A stretch of 64,000 bases of DNA from contig NC_135211.1 of NCBI RefSeq assembly GCF_052324685.1, positions 10,390,414 to 10,454,413 on the forward strand. Reading direction: 5' to 3'. Numbering within the stretch: the first letter of the stretch is position 1; the number at the start of each line of letters is the position of its first letter. This DNA is from Brachyhypopomus gauderio (Eukaryota > Chordata > Actinopteri > Gymnotiformes > Hypopomidae). Positions 1 to 43,800 of the stretch are shown piece by piece. A program made the translations under genes and the position numbers. Under the pieces are notes generated by a model that saw only the letters and a program-made list of their open reading frames with translations, had not been told where the DNA came from and did not search any database.

Positions 1-211
1 TATAACATTATTTTTTCTTTAAAATAATATCTCCTTTTCCTCCAAAAGAGTTGACACCAGTAACCTCCATTAGCAACTGGAGTATCTCTCCATCCCTCTT
101 TACTCAAATATTTTGAGACATTTAAACTCTTTCTCTGATGTAATAAGTTGCTAGTACTCCATTATTTTGCTTTCTTTTGAAGCTATTTAATGTGATCTTT
201 CTTTTGGACAG
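1..211 (+). other. DNAH1 intron, 3' portion
   Basis: AT-rich sequence ending in a TTTTGGACAG acceptor before the first readable dynein exon. Nothing else is seen here. Confidence 0.7.
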
Positions 212-403
212 ATATAATAAGTTGTTAGCTGTGATCTCTCAGAGTCTGAGTGATCTGCTGAAGGCTCTGAAGGGTGTGGTCGTGATGTCATCTGAACTAG
301 AACTCATGGCTAACAGTCTGTTCATCAACGCTGTCCCAGACATGTGGAAAGCCAAGGCAAGAAGCTGTCCTTCACACTCCTGCATTCTCACTTTCTCTCG
401 CTC

Positions 404-477
<74 letters not shown>

Positions 478-2333
478 ACACACTTTATTTCTTGTAATGC
501 TTATGTTTTCTGTTATCTTGAGTGGCTGAATTACTCATTCAATATGTGGAATTCTTTCTGATATTAAACATTTCTAAAATGTGTGGGTGCATGGTGCTCT
601 GTGTGCACTGTGGTGTGCTGTGTGGACATGGTAAGGATTATGGCATAAGAACCTCATTCATATTTACTTCATTTAGCAGATGCTCTATGGCAGATTACAA
701 TATCTAACTATATATAGTAATATTGTGATGAGGTTCCCTATACCTGAGGTAGCAAAGTCCTACCTAATGGGGACGGGCTAGGGGGTGTATACGGGTGACT
801 GGGAGAAGAGAGAGGAGGCCCGATGGGCAAGCGTGCTAGGTAATGTTCCCTTGTTTTAAAGCCTACATATTGACATTGTCATAATCCACTTTTTATCACT
901 GACAAATTAAAGCACTTTTGAGCACTACAAAACTCTTGAAGACGTTCTTGCAGCCCTCTTAGGGAAGACTGCTAACCTCTGCGCCTGCCTATAACCCCTG
1001 GCTACATAACAAATGTATATAGTAATATATAATGTTAGAATTAGAAACATTATTTTGTTAATATAGTGATATATTGTATCTGGTGTTTAGTGTCCACACA
1101 GGTATGGTGTTATATGCCTGCAGCTCTGGGGTTTAGCGTCTCTTTTCCCATAGGCCTACCCGTCCCTGAAGCCACTGGCTTCTTGGGTGTTGGACCTGCT
1201 GCAGCGGTTAGCCTTCCTTCAGGGCTGGATGGCTGGTGGGATTCCTGTCGTGTTCTGGATCAGTGGATTCTTCTTCCCTCAGGCCTTCCTGACGGGCACA
1301 CTACAGAACTTCGCCCGCCGCTGCATACTCTCCATTGACACCATCAGCTTTGATTTTGAGGTGTGGGGCTTTGTATGTATGATGAACATTCATCTTGTGA
1401 TTAAGTGCTGTCCCTGTTGTCAATAAGCAACCTTCCATAAAAGAGTTCTAGAGTAGTGAAGCACTAAACTGTTCATCAGAGATGTAGACACTTGATGCAC
1501 ACCATCATACACAGCAGAATGTCACTTAACTCATATACTTATTATGTAACAGTGCTGATACTGATGTGAGTATGATCTAACAGTACTGCCAATCAGTGCT
1601 GTAACTGTTCTGCTTTTGATGTAACAATACAGCCAGTCTGCTATAGCTGTTCTACTTATGATGTAACAAAGATTCTATACAGTGATATGATCCTGGTATA
1701 CTTGACACTCCTCTACTCTGTTCCTCAGCTAGAGCCAAATCATAAGAAAACCTGTATTCTGTGGTTCTGTTCAGGTGATTCCTTCAGGCTGCCCATTTTA
1801 GGCAGTACAGATTGGACTATGATTTTATGCAACTATAGTGATGCATTTGTTGCACTGATAGGCTGGTGCTTGTATGACTTTTAAAACCATTAGACAAATT
1901 ACAGAGTGAATCTAAAAACAGATGCACAATTAAAAATATCCATAATCAGCCGTTTAAATGTTCCCATTTCATGTTCCCAACGAGTTTATGACTGTGGGAT
2001 TCTTCAGCAACCATGAATCTACCATGAAGGGCCATATATCCAAAGTTGTCATGTAGTTTTTTTCAGGACATGTAGGTTTGTCCTAATATTCAGGTGATGA
2101 AGGAGCCGGTGGAGGAACTGAATGAGCGGCCGGAGGTAGGCTGCTTCATCCACGGGCTCTTCCTGGAGGGAGCGCGCTGGGACCGGCAGGCCCATCAGCT
2201 TCTTGAGTCTAGGCCCAAGGAGCTCCACACGGACATGGCTGTCATTCGCCTGCTCCCCGTTGCCAACCGCAAGCCTCCGAACTCTGGCGTCTACATCTGT
2301 CCCATATACAAAACACTTACACGTGCTGGTGAG

Positions 2334-2383
<50 letters not shown>

Positions 2384-2904
2384 CTGCATGTGTATATGTG
2401 TATACACGTGTGTCTGGAGGTGTTTTTGTTGGAAACAGCAGTACAGTGTACAGTTTCAGAATGGTAAACGGTGCAGGTTTTCTGCCTGAAAGCTGACACC
2501 CCTTGTTCTGTTTGTGTCATGTACTGTGAAGCACACTCTAGAAGCTGACCATGCCATGACACTGTCGTTCCACAGTGGTAGTTTCACAATGGTAGTTTCA
2601 CAATGGTAGTTCCACAGTAAAAGTTTCACAGTAGCAGTTTCAGTTGTAGTTTCACAATGGTAGTTTCACAGTGGTAGTTTCATTCTTGCTGCTTTTTCTT
2701 TGTCTTTGTTTGCCTTTTTATCTCTATCCGCCTCTCCTTGTGTCTCTCTTCCTCTCCCTGTCTCTCTCTCTTTCTCTAACAGGAACTCTCTCTACCACCG
2801 GTCACTCCACAAACTATGTGATCGCAGTGGAGCTGCCCACAGACCAAAGCCAGAAGCACTGGATCAAACGAGGCGTGGCACTACTATGCGCACTGGATTA
2901 CTGA
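212..2904 (+). CDS. dnah1: Dynein axonemal heavy chain 1, C-terminal exons (partial, 3' end of gene)
   Basis: Four exons are readable: 212-356, 1154-1360, 2094-2328 and 2783-2904, with the stop at 2902-2904. They encode about 236 residues of the dynein heavy-chain C-terminal domain, which follows the AAA+ motor ring. The ending [10 protein letters not shown] and the stretch [18 protein letters not shown] are what I recognise from DNAH1, an inner-arm heavy chain of motile cilia and sperm flagella. The block [11 protein letters not shown] is typical of axonemal heavy chains generally. Exon phases agree at every join; the first exon opens with a split codon, so the gene continues upstream of the window. 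The first intron has a GC donor (AAG then GCAAGA) instead of GT. A long (GT)n tract follows the third exon's donor almost directly. Motor and stem regions are off the window. Confidence 0.93.
404..484. repeat. Compound (CT)n-(CA)n microsatellite
   Basis: About 40 bp of TC repeats run directly into about 40 bp of CA repeats, starting roughly 50 bp after the GC donor of the DNAH1 intron. The short ORFs across it are simple-sequence artefacts. Confidence 0.9.
655..705 (-). mobile_element. Possible degenerate L2/CR1-type LINE 3' tail
   Basis: The segment with catttagcagatgctct resembles the reverse complement of the tail of the L2-like element that ends at 32234 (agcgtctgctaaatgccg). Only about 45 bp match and several bases differ. 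The rest of this DNAH1 intron (706-1153) shows nothing recognisable. Confidence 0.35.
1361..2093 (+). other. DNAH1 intron
   Basis: Standard GT donor and CAG acceptor. It holds loosely repeated phrases around gatgtaac and acagtactgc (about 1550-1690). No gene or clear mobile element is seen. Confidence 0.7.
2335..2380. repeat. (GT)23 microsatellite next to a DNAH1 splice donor
   Basis: A pure GT run begins six bases after the GT of the donor at 2329. Confidence 0.95.
2574..2682. repeat. Short imperfect tandem repeat in the last DNAH1 intron
   Basis: About seven imperfect copies of a roughly 14-bp unit reading agtttcacaatggt. It is noncoding. Confidence 0.75.
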
Positions 2905-3278
2905 ACACACACACACACACACACGTACACACACACACACGTACACGGACACACACGTGCATACACTCACATACACAAACCTTATCTGTCACTGTCAATT
3001 TCTCACTATTCCTCACACGGATACAGTGTTTAGAGAACTGTAGATGAAAATGCATTGACAATATTGGCAGGACATTCATTTTATATTTCCAGTTTAAACC
3101 ATAGCTATTTAAGCAAATTAGCTAAGCATTTTTACATGGAAACTCCATGTTTCTCCACAGAAATTATCTCTCAGCCAAACTCAATTAGCTGTCCTTTGCC
3201 CTTTCAGCATTGACCTTCTGTGTTGGCCTGTCAAGAAATACATGCTTTGTTTCTCATATGGAGGTATACATTCATTAA

Positions 3279-3284
3279 AATAAA
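3279..3284 (+). promoter_or_regulatory. Polyadenylation signal AATAAA, DNAH1
   Basis: The canonical hexamer lies 375 bp after the DNAH1 stop and is the first good signal downstream of it. Confidence 0.7.
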
Positions 3285-3368
3285 GTTCAAAAACAGAACT
3301 TTAAATGCAAACCCTTGACCAGTTCTCTCCTATCCAACAGCTGCCTGAGCAAAGCATGTTGACGTAAT

Positions 3369-3385
3369 ACACACGCACACGCACG

Positions 3386-3471
<86 letters not shown>
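3369..3471. repeat. (CA)n microsatellite, about 50 units
   Basis: Interrupted at its left end by cgcacgcac and pure from about 3391. It lies between the DNAH1 poly(A) signal and MAPKAPK3. Confidence 0.95.
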
Positions 3472-21232
<17,761 letters not shown>

Positions 21233-21517
21233 GGGACGAGGAGGGCCTGGACAGTCTGCTGCATCCAAGGAGAGAGACAGCCAAGGAGGGACGAGGAGGG
21301 CCTGGACAGCCCACCGCATCTGGGGAGAGAGACACTGGTGGTAGTCCAGGGAAGAAGAGGAAACCAGGAGCAGTGATTGAGCAGAAGGAATGTGTTAGCA
21401 TGAAAGAAGAAGTGAAAGTATGACAGGAGAGAAAATTATGTCCTGACCACACCGCCAGTGACTCCACCATATCCCCCCTCACTATAACCAGCATATTGCA
21501 CATGTTAGTGTTGTGTA

Positions 21518-21548
<31 letters not shown>

Positions 21549-22280
21549 ATAGACACTTAGGTGTGTATATTTATGGACCCTGACTGGATGACAGGTGCAG
21601 TCACTCTACCATCTGTGGCACATTTGCAGCCTGAACTCTGAACCTTTATTTCTCTTCTACTCACTCTGAGTGGAGGAGTCTACTCTGAGAGGACTCTCCT
21701 GCCTACACACTCTGTAGTGGAGCTGTTGCAATTGTGTGTATATGAGTGTGTTGGTTAGTTTTTTCTTCAAAGGTCGGTTCCTCTGTTCTATAGATCAGAA
21801 GATCGTTCTGAATATGATCGCAGAATGGCACCGATGCCGTATTGCCTTATTCAGGAATGTCAGATCCCTATTTTTAGACACTGTGACAATGCTGTCCTTT
21901 AAATGTAACCAAAATAACTTTATTATGGATTTATATTTCAAGAAACGGCGTGTTTTTAAATATTTATTTCCATCTTAGCAGTATATCTGTATGATCATCC
22001 CATCCTCTTTGATTTCCCTTATTCAGATTAGTCATTATGTTCACAAATTCATGAATATACCGAGACAGCGAGGCACTGAACTGATGCAATATTGTTCAAG
22101 TTGCTTTGTTTAAAATGATGTCTCTGCAGGGAAAAAAAACATAAAAAGTATGTTTTTTTTATCGCCCCATTCTTATTCCAACCTTCGGTACACCGCCGCA
22201 GTAACGTGCCGTTAGATGGGGAGGTCTCATGTAAAATATGCCCAACCTTGTCTGCAAAATTTCCAAAGGAAAAAAATAAA
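21233..22280 (+). other. Probable MAPKAPK3 3' UTR
   Basis: From the stop codon to the poly(A) signal. It contains a (GT)n run at about 21520-21548. ORFs on either strand here lack family features. Confidence 0.6.
22275..22280 (+). promoter_or_regulatory. Polyadenylation signal AATAAA, MAPKAPK3
   Basis: Canonical hexamer about 1.05 kb after the MAPKAPK3 stop and before the tRNA gene. Confidence 0.55.
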
Positions 22281-22448
22281 CACATGGAAGTTCTGCTCAC
22301 TAAACAGTTTCCTCACCATCACTTCACAAAATAACACGTATAAAATGGGTAAAAACATTAAGATTCCTCTTTTCTGTTATGCTATATGTGCATCCTCTTT
22401 TCACGTCACGTACTGCCCGGTATTTCAGCAATTTGTCAGGTCCGCTAC

Positions 22449-22520
22449 TCCCTGGTGGTCTAGTGGTTAGGATTCGGCGCTCTCACCGCCGCGGCCCGGG
22501 TTCGATTCCCGGTCAGGGAA
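22449..22520 (+). tRNA. tRNA-Glu (anticodon CTC)
   Basis: A 72-nt cloverleaf without intron. The acceptor stem pairs TCCCTGG with TCAGGGA, followed by discriminator A. The anticodon arm reads CGGCG-CTCTCAC-CGCCG with CTC in the loop, and the T-arm holds the B-box GGTTCGATTCC. A T6 stop follows five bases later. There are no mismatches that would suggest a pseudogene. CCA is not encoded, as expected in eukaryotes. It lies between the convergent 3' ends of MAPKAPK3 and STIMATE. Confidence 0.97.
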
Positions 22521-22525
22521 TTAGC

Positions 22526-22531
22526 TTTTTT
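22526..22531 (+). terminator. Pol III terminator T6
   Basis: Six T residues just downstream of the tRNA, at the centre of the palindrome ttagcttttttaagctaa. Confidence 0.85.
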
Positions 22532-22604
22532 AAGCTAACAATGTTATACTCCAAGCTTGTATAAAAACGATTTAAAAAAGCAGTTCGTCGATACTTTTAC
22601 ATTT

Positions 22605-22610
22605 TTTATT
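22605..22610 (-). promoter_or_regulatory. Candidate polyadenylation signal, STIMATE
   Basis: TTTATT on the plus strand is AATAAA in the STIMATE direction, 1.78 kb after its stop and just before the tRNA. Other signals could be used. Confidence 0.45.
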
Positions 22611-24388
22611 GAAAAAGCATATATAATGGTAATGCAATGTATCTGTCAGTAATTTCAATTATATAGTTAATTTGAACACTGAAGCGACCGCTCAGTTTTG
22701 ATATCCAACTGCCAATTCCCACAGAATGACGAGAAAGTTTGATTCCATCTATTGCCATAATTGGTCCTCAGCGTCGTAAAAAATCATCACAGTAATCGTT
22801 TTGGTAAACGAGCACCCCGCCCCACGAACCAAGCGTTAATTCAACTTTGAGGTAACGGAGCGTACATAAGGTACGTACGGCCAGACGTACTCGGCCCCAA
22901 AAGACTCAGGACCGCGCATCAGCGTCTTACGTCACTTCCCCCGCAGGACCACAAAACAGTCTCGAGCAGGCAGCCCTCGCGCTACGGAGAAGGCATGGTG
23001 CAGAGGGAATGCCTTTAAAGTAGTATGTGCTGCATCCAAGCAGACGCTCACCAGTACCGAACCCCTCCCACTAGCACTTGAGCCTTTATATTAAGGAAAA
23101 ACGTAAAATTGGGTCGGGTGTTCAAATACGCGGCTACAGGAACAAAATGTAGAATACAGGAACAGAGAGGAGGAGAAAGCAGCCCTCTGAATGGGGTTTG
23201 GGAAGAGCCCATCACCATGGTGAGAGACTTGTGCAAAACAAAGAGGAAACCTGCATTGAGAATAAACGGACAAACATTGCAAATGCAGACAAGCACATGA
23301 GAGACTGCCCCTCCTCCGCCACACACAGCAGTGATGCACCATAGCGCGCGCGCGCACACACACACGACCTCTGAGGCACAGTCAACTATTACACAGCTAG
23401 CAATTCCACAATACAGCAGGCAAAGGGGCTTTCATGACCCAACAGCAGCTCCTGTGTGTTCTTCAAAAAGCTGAAACAACCGATCACAGCCATGAGGCTA
23501 AAAAAAATCAGTGTTAAATTTTGGGTAGTTTAGGTGTAATTTAGGTGTGTAATTACCTTTAAAGTCTTGCTTTAAGTAAGATTGATATTCCACAGTACTG
23601 CCAGACAAACCTTTGTCCTGAGTTCAACATTTAACACCCCCCACCTCTGCCAAAGCCAAGCCTGTCATCAGCACTAGTACATACGAAAAAAAATTGTATT
23701 AGTGACAAAGGTTAATGTAGTAATGAGAATAGGTTAAAAAATAAAAATAAAAAAGTAAAAATAAAACTAGACGTGTTGGGTACATGTGCTCAGATTCTGC
23801 TGCTCTGTACTGCTGCCAAATGCACACCCAGACTTGGCTGCCATGACAACAGCCTTGTAAGCTATACAGTGTGTGGTTATATCTAACCTACAGGGTTAAG
23901 CAACCAGCACCTCTTCCAGTGCAAAGACCCTCAAAGAGGATCCAGACAAACACATCCAATCACCCAGGACAACACAGTAAGCCCAACCCCATAGGACATC
24001 TAGTGTTCGTCTATCAAGATGCTCCAGAAACCACCCATAATCAATCATAGTAAGCCTCAGAAAGTGTGAGTGTGACAGTACAAATGTTTTACAAAGGAGA
24101 CGGATGCCTCTCCACGGTGACACCACAGAGGAAGAGTATCCTGATGTCACTCGATCATTTGCTGTTTTTAATCACGCCCCACAGTTCATGATGAGGATAA
24201 TGATGTGCCAAAAGCTTTGCTGACCCATGAAAAGTACACAGCACTGATTCCAACATGGAAGGCTGTACTCGGGGTGGCTGACTGCTCCTGTGTGCTGAGC
24301 CTCTTGTGGGGAGAGGCCTTGGCCAGCAGGGGGCAGCAGGGCAGAGTGGATGAGGTAGACGAGGGCGCCCCTGCGTCCGGCCCTGGCC
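22611..24388 (-). other. Probable STIMATE 3' UTR
   Basis: Unbroken sequence between the STIMATE stop and the candidate poly(A) signal. It contains a short alternating CG/CA run near 23345 and a CTCF-like motif at its gene-proximal end. No protein gene is seen on either strand. Confidence 0.55.
24323..24335 (+). promoter_or_regulatory. Perfect CTCF core motif
   Basis: CCAGCAGGGGGCA fits the vertebrate CTCF core CCASYAGRKGGCA at every position. It lies about 55 bp past the STIMATE stop, within the 3' UTR. Confidence 0.6.
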
Positions 24389-38469
<14,081 letters not shown>

Positions 38470-39465
38470 GTTCGCTCAGATCGACACAGCTGCAATATTT
38501 CCAGCCTGGGTCCAAACCAGATGTCAGGATATCCGAAAAGACTGCACAGGCTTCTTGAATGTGTTGTAGTGGCGTGCACAGATAATCAATATGCCTCAAT
38601 TATCGGCAACACTAGCTAATGGATTTTCCCTTTTATGCCAATCCATCCTACTACATACACACTATTATCACAACTTAACGCACATGTCCGTCAGGTTCGT
38701 CATCATGCACTCGTTAGCCACGTTAACGTCACTTAAGTGGTCATGGGGCAAACATCATCATTAATTACCAGTAACGTTAATGAGCCAGCGAACTTGATTA
38801 GGTTCATCTGCATCAAGCAAACACAACACAAGCTCTATAGCTAGCTGGGCTACTATAGACAAGTACCATTCATTTCAATAGTCAACTGTAACATGTCAAA
38901 GATCGGAGTCTACTGGTGCTCTAAGGAACGTTTCACCACGCCGAGCTGTGGGAGAAGTTGGTGGATGATCTAGACGTCCAGGAGGCTCACAACACCGGCC
39001 ATGCTGGTGCTCTCAGCCCGGCAGCAGCTGTGTGGCCCCGGGGTAGCGACCCTACCCTAGCAGCCAGGCCAAATGTACCAGCGCACACAGCACACATGAC
39101 GTTAGCCAACGCATGTCACAGAAAACCAGATCTGTAGTTGTAGTTTTACTAAAGCAGCTAAACAAAAACAACATATCCACACTGCTGGCTAGACAAGTTA
39201 AGCGTACGCGACGGTCTCATCAGAGTAATTCAAGTACATTTAAAACACCATCAACACGAAGCGCTTCTAAGTTGCTGCTTTGGGGCTGCGGAGTAGTCGA
39301 CGAGTAAGCTTAATAGGACGTAGTTAGCCAAAGGCTCGATACATAATCTTCTGAAAGTAATGCTAAATGAATAAATTTGGTTTGGGATCCCCGAAGGCGT
39401 TCACATCACGTTCTGCCCTTAAGTAACTCCCCTTGTTCCGCTCACTGCGTACCGGCCTTCACCGA

Positions 39466-39475
39466 TGACGTGTCA
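39466..39475 (+). promoter_or_regulatory. CRE-like motif upstream of STIMATE
   Basis: TGACGTGTCA, one base longer than a palindromic CRE, about 1 kb upstream of the STIMATE start codon and 18 bp from the ZNF143-type site. Probably part of the STIMATE promoter. Confidence 0.35.
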
Positions 39476-39492
39476 CCGTATACAAGTGCACC

Positions 39493-39511
39493 GCATGCTG
39501 GGATATGTAGT
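39493..39511 (-). promoter_or_regulatory. Perfect ZNF143/STAF-type motif, probable STIMATE promoter
   Basis: On the minus strand ACTACATATCCCAGCATGC matches ACTACAnnTCCCAGnATGC at all fixed bases. It lies between the SFMBT1 3' end and the STIMATE start codon and points in the STIMATE direction. Confidence 0.7.
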
Positions 39512-39726
39512 ATAATCTTTAGAGGCCAATACGATTTTTCCAGCTAAAGCAAACACGAGGTGATGTTTTTTTACATTGTCTGAACTAATATCAGTCAAAG
39601 ATTGATTAAAAAAGAAAACTCCGGATGAACGAAAGAAAACTGGATAAAATTGTTTTCATTTAACAGCTATTCTTATGAACAATGAAATACACTAATAAAA
39701 TACACCAATCAATTCAAGAAGTTCAT

Positions 39727-39732
39727 TTTATT
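39727..39732 (-). promoter_or_regulatory. Candidate polyadenylation signal, SFMBT1
   Basis: TTTATT on the plus strand (AATAAA for SFMBT1), about 1.13 kb after the SFMBT1 stop. This leaves roughly 1.2 kb to the STIMATE start. Confidence 0.5.
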
Positions 39733-40864
39733 TACAACATCTCTTTTGAAAGAGACATGACATTTGATCCAGTTTAGTTTACTTTTAAATAACATTTCAC
39801 AAACATATACATTTAAAAGATAAAACTAATATTGACCAAACCAAACTTGTAAAAACAAACAAAAAAAGGAATGAACAAAAATGAAGATGGCAAAGACAAA
39901 TTCACCATTTTATAATTGCTTCCAGAAAGAATAAGGGGAAAGGACACCAAATTAAAATGAGGTTTGTTGTGTTCCTCTCGATAGCTCTCCGATCATAGTC
40001 CATGGAACCTAGTCTTCAGTCACCAGCTTACAACACAAGTTTAAACCAATTTAAAATCTGAATAGACCCTGGAATCTGAACCATCAAAAGCTTTATAGCT
40101 ACAGTTGAATTACCTGAAACCTCTGTGTGCTTGAATCCTAACCACAACTGTCATAGCATTATGATAATCCACTATATTACATTTGATTTTTATTTAGCAA
40201 CACATCTCTGTTTGAACATGTAACTGTTAAACAGAAAAAGTGCTACTGGCATCTATACAAAATCCCACAGCGATACCAAATACCAGGCAAAACAGGCCTG
40301 AAAAATAAGGTTCCTGTTTACAGTGTAAACCTCAAACTTTGTAGAAAATCAAACAGGAACTGGGACATACCATCCCACTAAACAGGTGAATCTGATATTT
40401 ACAGTATGTACACACTAACTCTGTACACTTTTGCATACCACTTACAGTACATGGGCAATTGGTCTTTGTGCTTAAGATGGTTGCATTGTCATCCGCTCAA
40501 CAATTATTAAAGGTTCCAAAATCTGAAGAATCATATGGAAAACAAATGGGGTCATTTTAACCCTGAAAATAATTCTAATGCTGAACCAGATTTGTCAAGG
40601 GAGACTTGTGTATAGTGCATGACACTGTTCAGTCTACTGTGCTACTGATTTCCCTGGCTAGACATACAAAGGTCTTCAGTAGCAAATTTCTACCACATAA
40701 AGTACAAAAACAAGAAAGAAAATCCCAGAAAGCAGGAACAAAAAGCTTCTATGTGTTCAATTCATCATTGTGACAACCTGCAGAAGAGCACACACACAAC
40801 AAGAGACATACCCCCTCAAAATATCTTCAGCTACCTCTTCCAGCCTCCAGTGGGAATGCCACTC
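39733..40864 (-). other. Probable SFMBT1 3' UTR
   Basis: AT-rich sequence without protein similarity between the SFMBT1 stop and the candidate poly(A) signal. Confidence 0.6.
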
Positions 40865-43800
40865 TCAGCTTGCAAACTGCTGGTAAAACACCAGTTTCAC
40901 CCTCTCGATATGATGGCAGAGTTTTATGGCAGGGCCCAGCTTCAGGTCCATGCACTCCTGCACCGTCGGCAGGTTTAGCAGGAGCAGGGCCTGGCCATCA
41001 ATCTCCTGCAGGGAAAGAGAGAAGAAGAGAGAAGGAAAGAAAAGAAAAAAAGAAAGAAAGAAAGAAAAACAAACAGCAGAAAGATTTATTTCTTATTTCT
41101 ATCTGAGGCACTACAAGACCAAAACCCTACACGATATACACAACAAAATAAGTCATATGTAGTGTATGTGCACCACAGTAAGGAGGCCTGAACATGCGAC
41201 TGTGAAACAAAGATCAGCAGGGGGAGGTGAAATGCACCAGCGTTTCTTTTCCTCCGGAATATGCCCCCTATAGGCGGACCTGAAGGCAAACACTATGCAA
41301 ACATGGCTGTATTTATTAGGGATTCTGCCCTAAGTGATAATCTGTTTAAATGCAGCTGGAGGACAGTGATCCATGACAATGACCAGATAATCAGTGTATG
41401 GCCATCGACACGACAGACACTGGAAACTGGTTTTAATTTTTGTGATATGATAAGAATTTTTCATATGCAGGCCAGACTGGTTTAAATAGCCAAATAAGTC
41501 AGATAGCACATGGTAGTAAACCGTTTGACTGCAGATGTGTTCCATTGCGGCTGCTAATCTTATGCATGCATGAAATGTTTGGGGTTTTTTTTTTACATTT
41601 CGGCTTCGTGGTTAGCTAAAGTATCACGGGTAATAACATTCGACACCCAATGCCAAAGAAACACTGAGTGTTTGCTTCATCTGCAATTGTGTAATAAAAA
41701 TCAGCATTCCAAATATTGGCTTCATTTTGAACTTGAAGTTAAACAAAAATTGAAAATAATTGCATGTAGAATTCTAGGAATTCAGGTGTAGCTAGCTACC
41801 TAGATGAATGAAAACACTGCATAAATCTATATCTAGATAGTTGCCTACGGCGAAACCGCATCCTAAACTTTTTTTCAGATAGGTTTTAGTTATTTCTAAT
41901 AGGTTTTATGGCTGCCGCATCCTCCTAGGATCGTTAAGTAGCTAGCTGTCAAATTTATCTTAAGTAGAAACTAACTAGCTAAAATTATAGCTAGCGGACT
42001 CCACTTTATCAAGATGAAATTATACCGATGTGTCCGTTACAGTAGTTTCTCAGTTTAGGATGCAGTTTTGAAGTAGCTAGCGCTACTTAGGTATTCGTTT
42101 ACCTGTATGCACCTGGGTGCTGTATAATCGCATTATTAAGGCAAGCTGCAGTTTTTATGCTAATAGCTCAGTTTGAAGCGAGGTCCACATTCATGCACTG
42201 ACTTAATGATGGTTTAGTTACAAGTTGTACTTGTTTATTTGTTGAATACTGGGCAATGTACCTAGGCTTGAAGCAATAGTATTATTTGCACATTGTTTCT
42301 ATTCACAATATTATTAATTTGTTTAAATATTAGATAATTAAATGAAGGCAAGATATTTGGGACTTCTTAAATGCAATACAACCAGTGATTAAAAGCCCAT
42401 GGCTACATTATGTCTAAATACCTAATATTTATAATCAATATGTTGATGAAAGTAAATTAATGAAAGTAAAGTTTTTTGTTTTTTGTTTTTTATGGTGAGA
42501 GATTGATTAAGAGAGTGTAGCTGGTTGTGAAAATTAGACTCGTTTTGAAGTTGTCTGAAAAAAGGTTCTACATTTTCACTGCAACTGTTCTGCAGTCATT
42601 CTTCTTGCAATCAATGCAGTTAACATGAATGGAAAGAAACTGGTCAAATACTGTGAAACAGATTCAGTTTTGAAAAATACTGTGATATAGAATTTTGGTA
42701 ATACCACCCAGCACTATTAGATCGTGTAGCCCACAGAGCCGTAGTCAGTAGGTCATACAGCCCCCCAAGGCCTGGTTTTTAGGTCAAAGTTCAAGGTGAA
42801 AATACACTAATGTCTCCAATTTATACTGTGGTTGTATGTGACCAGGTTTTTACTACAGCTTTTATTTGGAAAACTGTGAGATAGCTAGTGCTACTTTTTT
42901 CATAGCCAACACCAACAATCAGTAAGATTCTATATTTGTGAAGGTAAAACCACTCCTCTGATGTTATCATTCAATAACATATATAAATTCTTGTCTCATT
43001 ATTGACAGCGATCCATTTCTCCACTCCAAGTATAACTAAAAAATCTACAAAGTCTTTTGGCTGACTGTCCAAGTCTTGGCTAGCTAACAGATCTTCTCTT
43101 TTCTTTAACTTTTGGCGGTCTACAATAAGATTGAAATTCTTGCAGAATTTATTGCCAGTCAGGTACACATCTCTTTCCCATTATTAATGCTTTCATGTTT
43201 GCATGACATTCACAGTAGCAGTCTGCTACTCAGTGGGCGTGTTCTACAAGCTTCAAATTGAAACCAGATATTTTGTAGCTAGTATGCAATTTAGCTATTT
43301 TTGTTCATTTGGTTATTTCATGTGTTTTCGAGTGCGTAAGTGTGAGAGTCTCAAGAATGATCACCTGGTCCATGAATATCCGTGCCAGTGGAGCACAGTC
43401 AGTGGTCCTGATGAACCGGACCACGTCCGTAACGCTCCACTCTAACGGACTGCTGTCCAAGCACAGCTTCTGAGGAGCCTCGCTGAACGGACTCTGCAGG
43501 AGACCAACAGACAAACCCGAGTTAGAGGTTAGGGGAATGTTTGTACTGTAGGTAGAGGTGCAGGGAGAAGCTGAGTGTGTTAAATCTATACTGGAAAAGT
43601 TGGCTGAGTCTAGGGTCATAGGTTAACATATAGGTTAACGCATAAACTTAGACTCAGATGGCTTCTCTAGAATGGTTTTAATATGCTCAGCTTCCCTCTG
43701 CAACTGACCACAGTACAGAATCTCACTGAATTTAAAACTGGCAACTGAGTCAATATACATATTTCTCATTATATGAAATTTTCCGCCTGTCCCAGCCCGA

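Larger units (their letters stand above)
41006..43364 (-). other. SFMBT1 last intron
   Basis: Noncoding. It has a GA-rich tract (about 41022-41070), an inverted-repeat element (41852-42069) and a dispersed repeat (42260-42720), listed separately. Confidence 0.65.
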
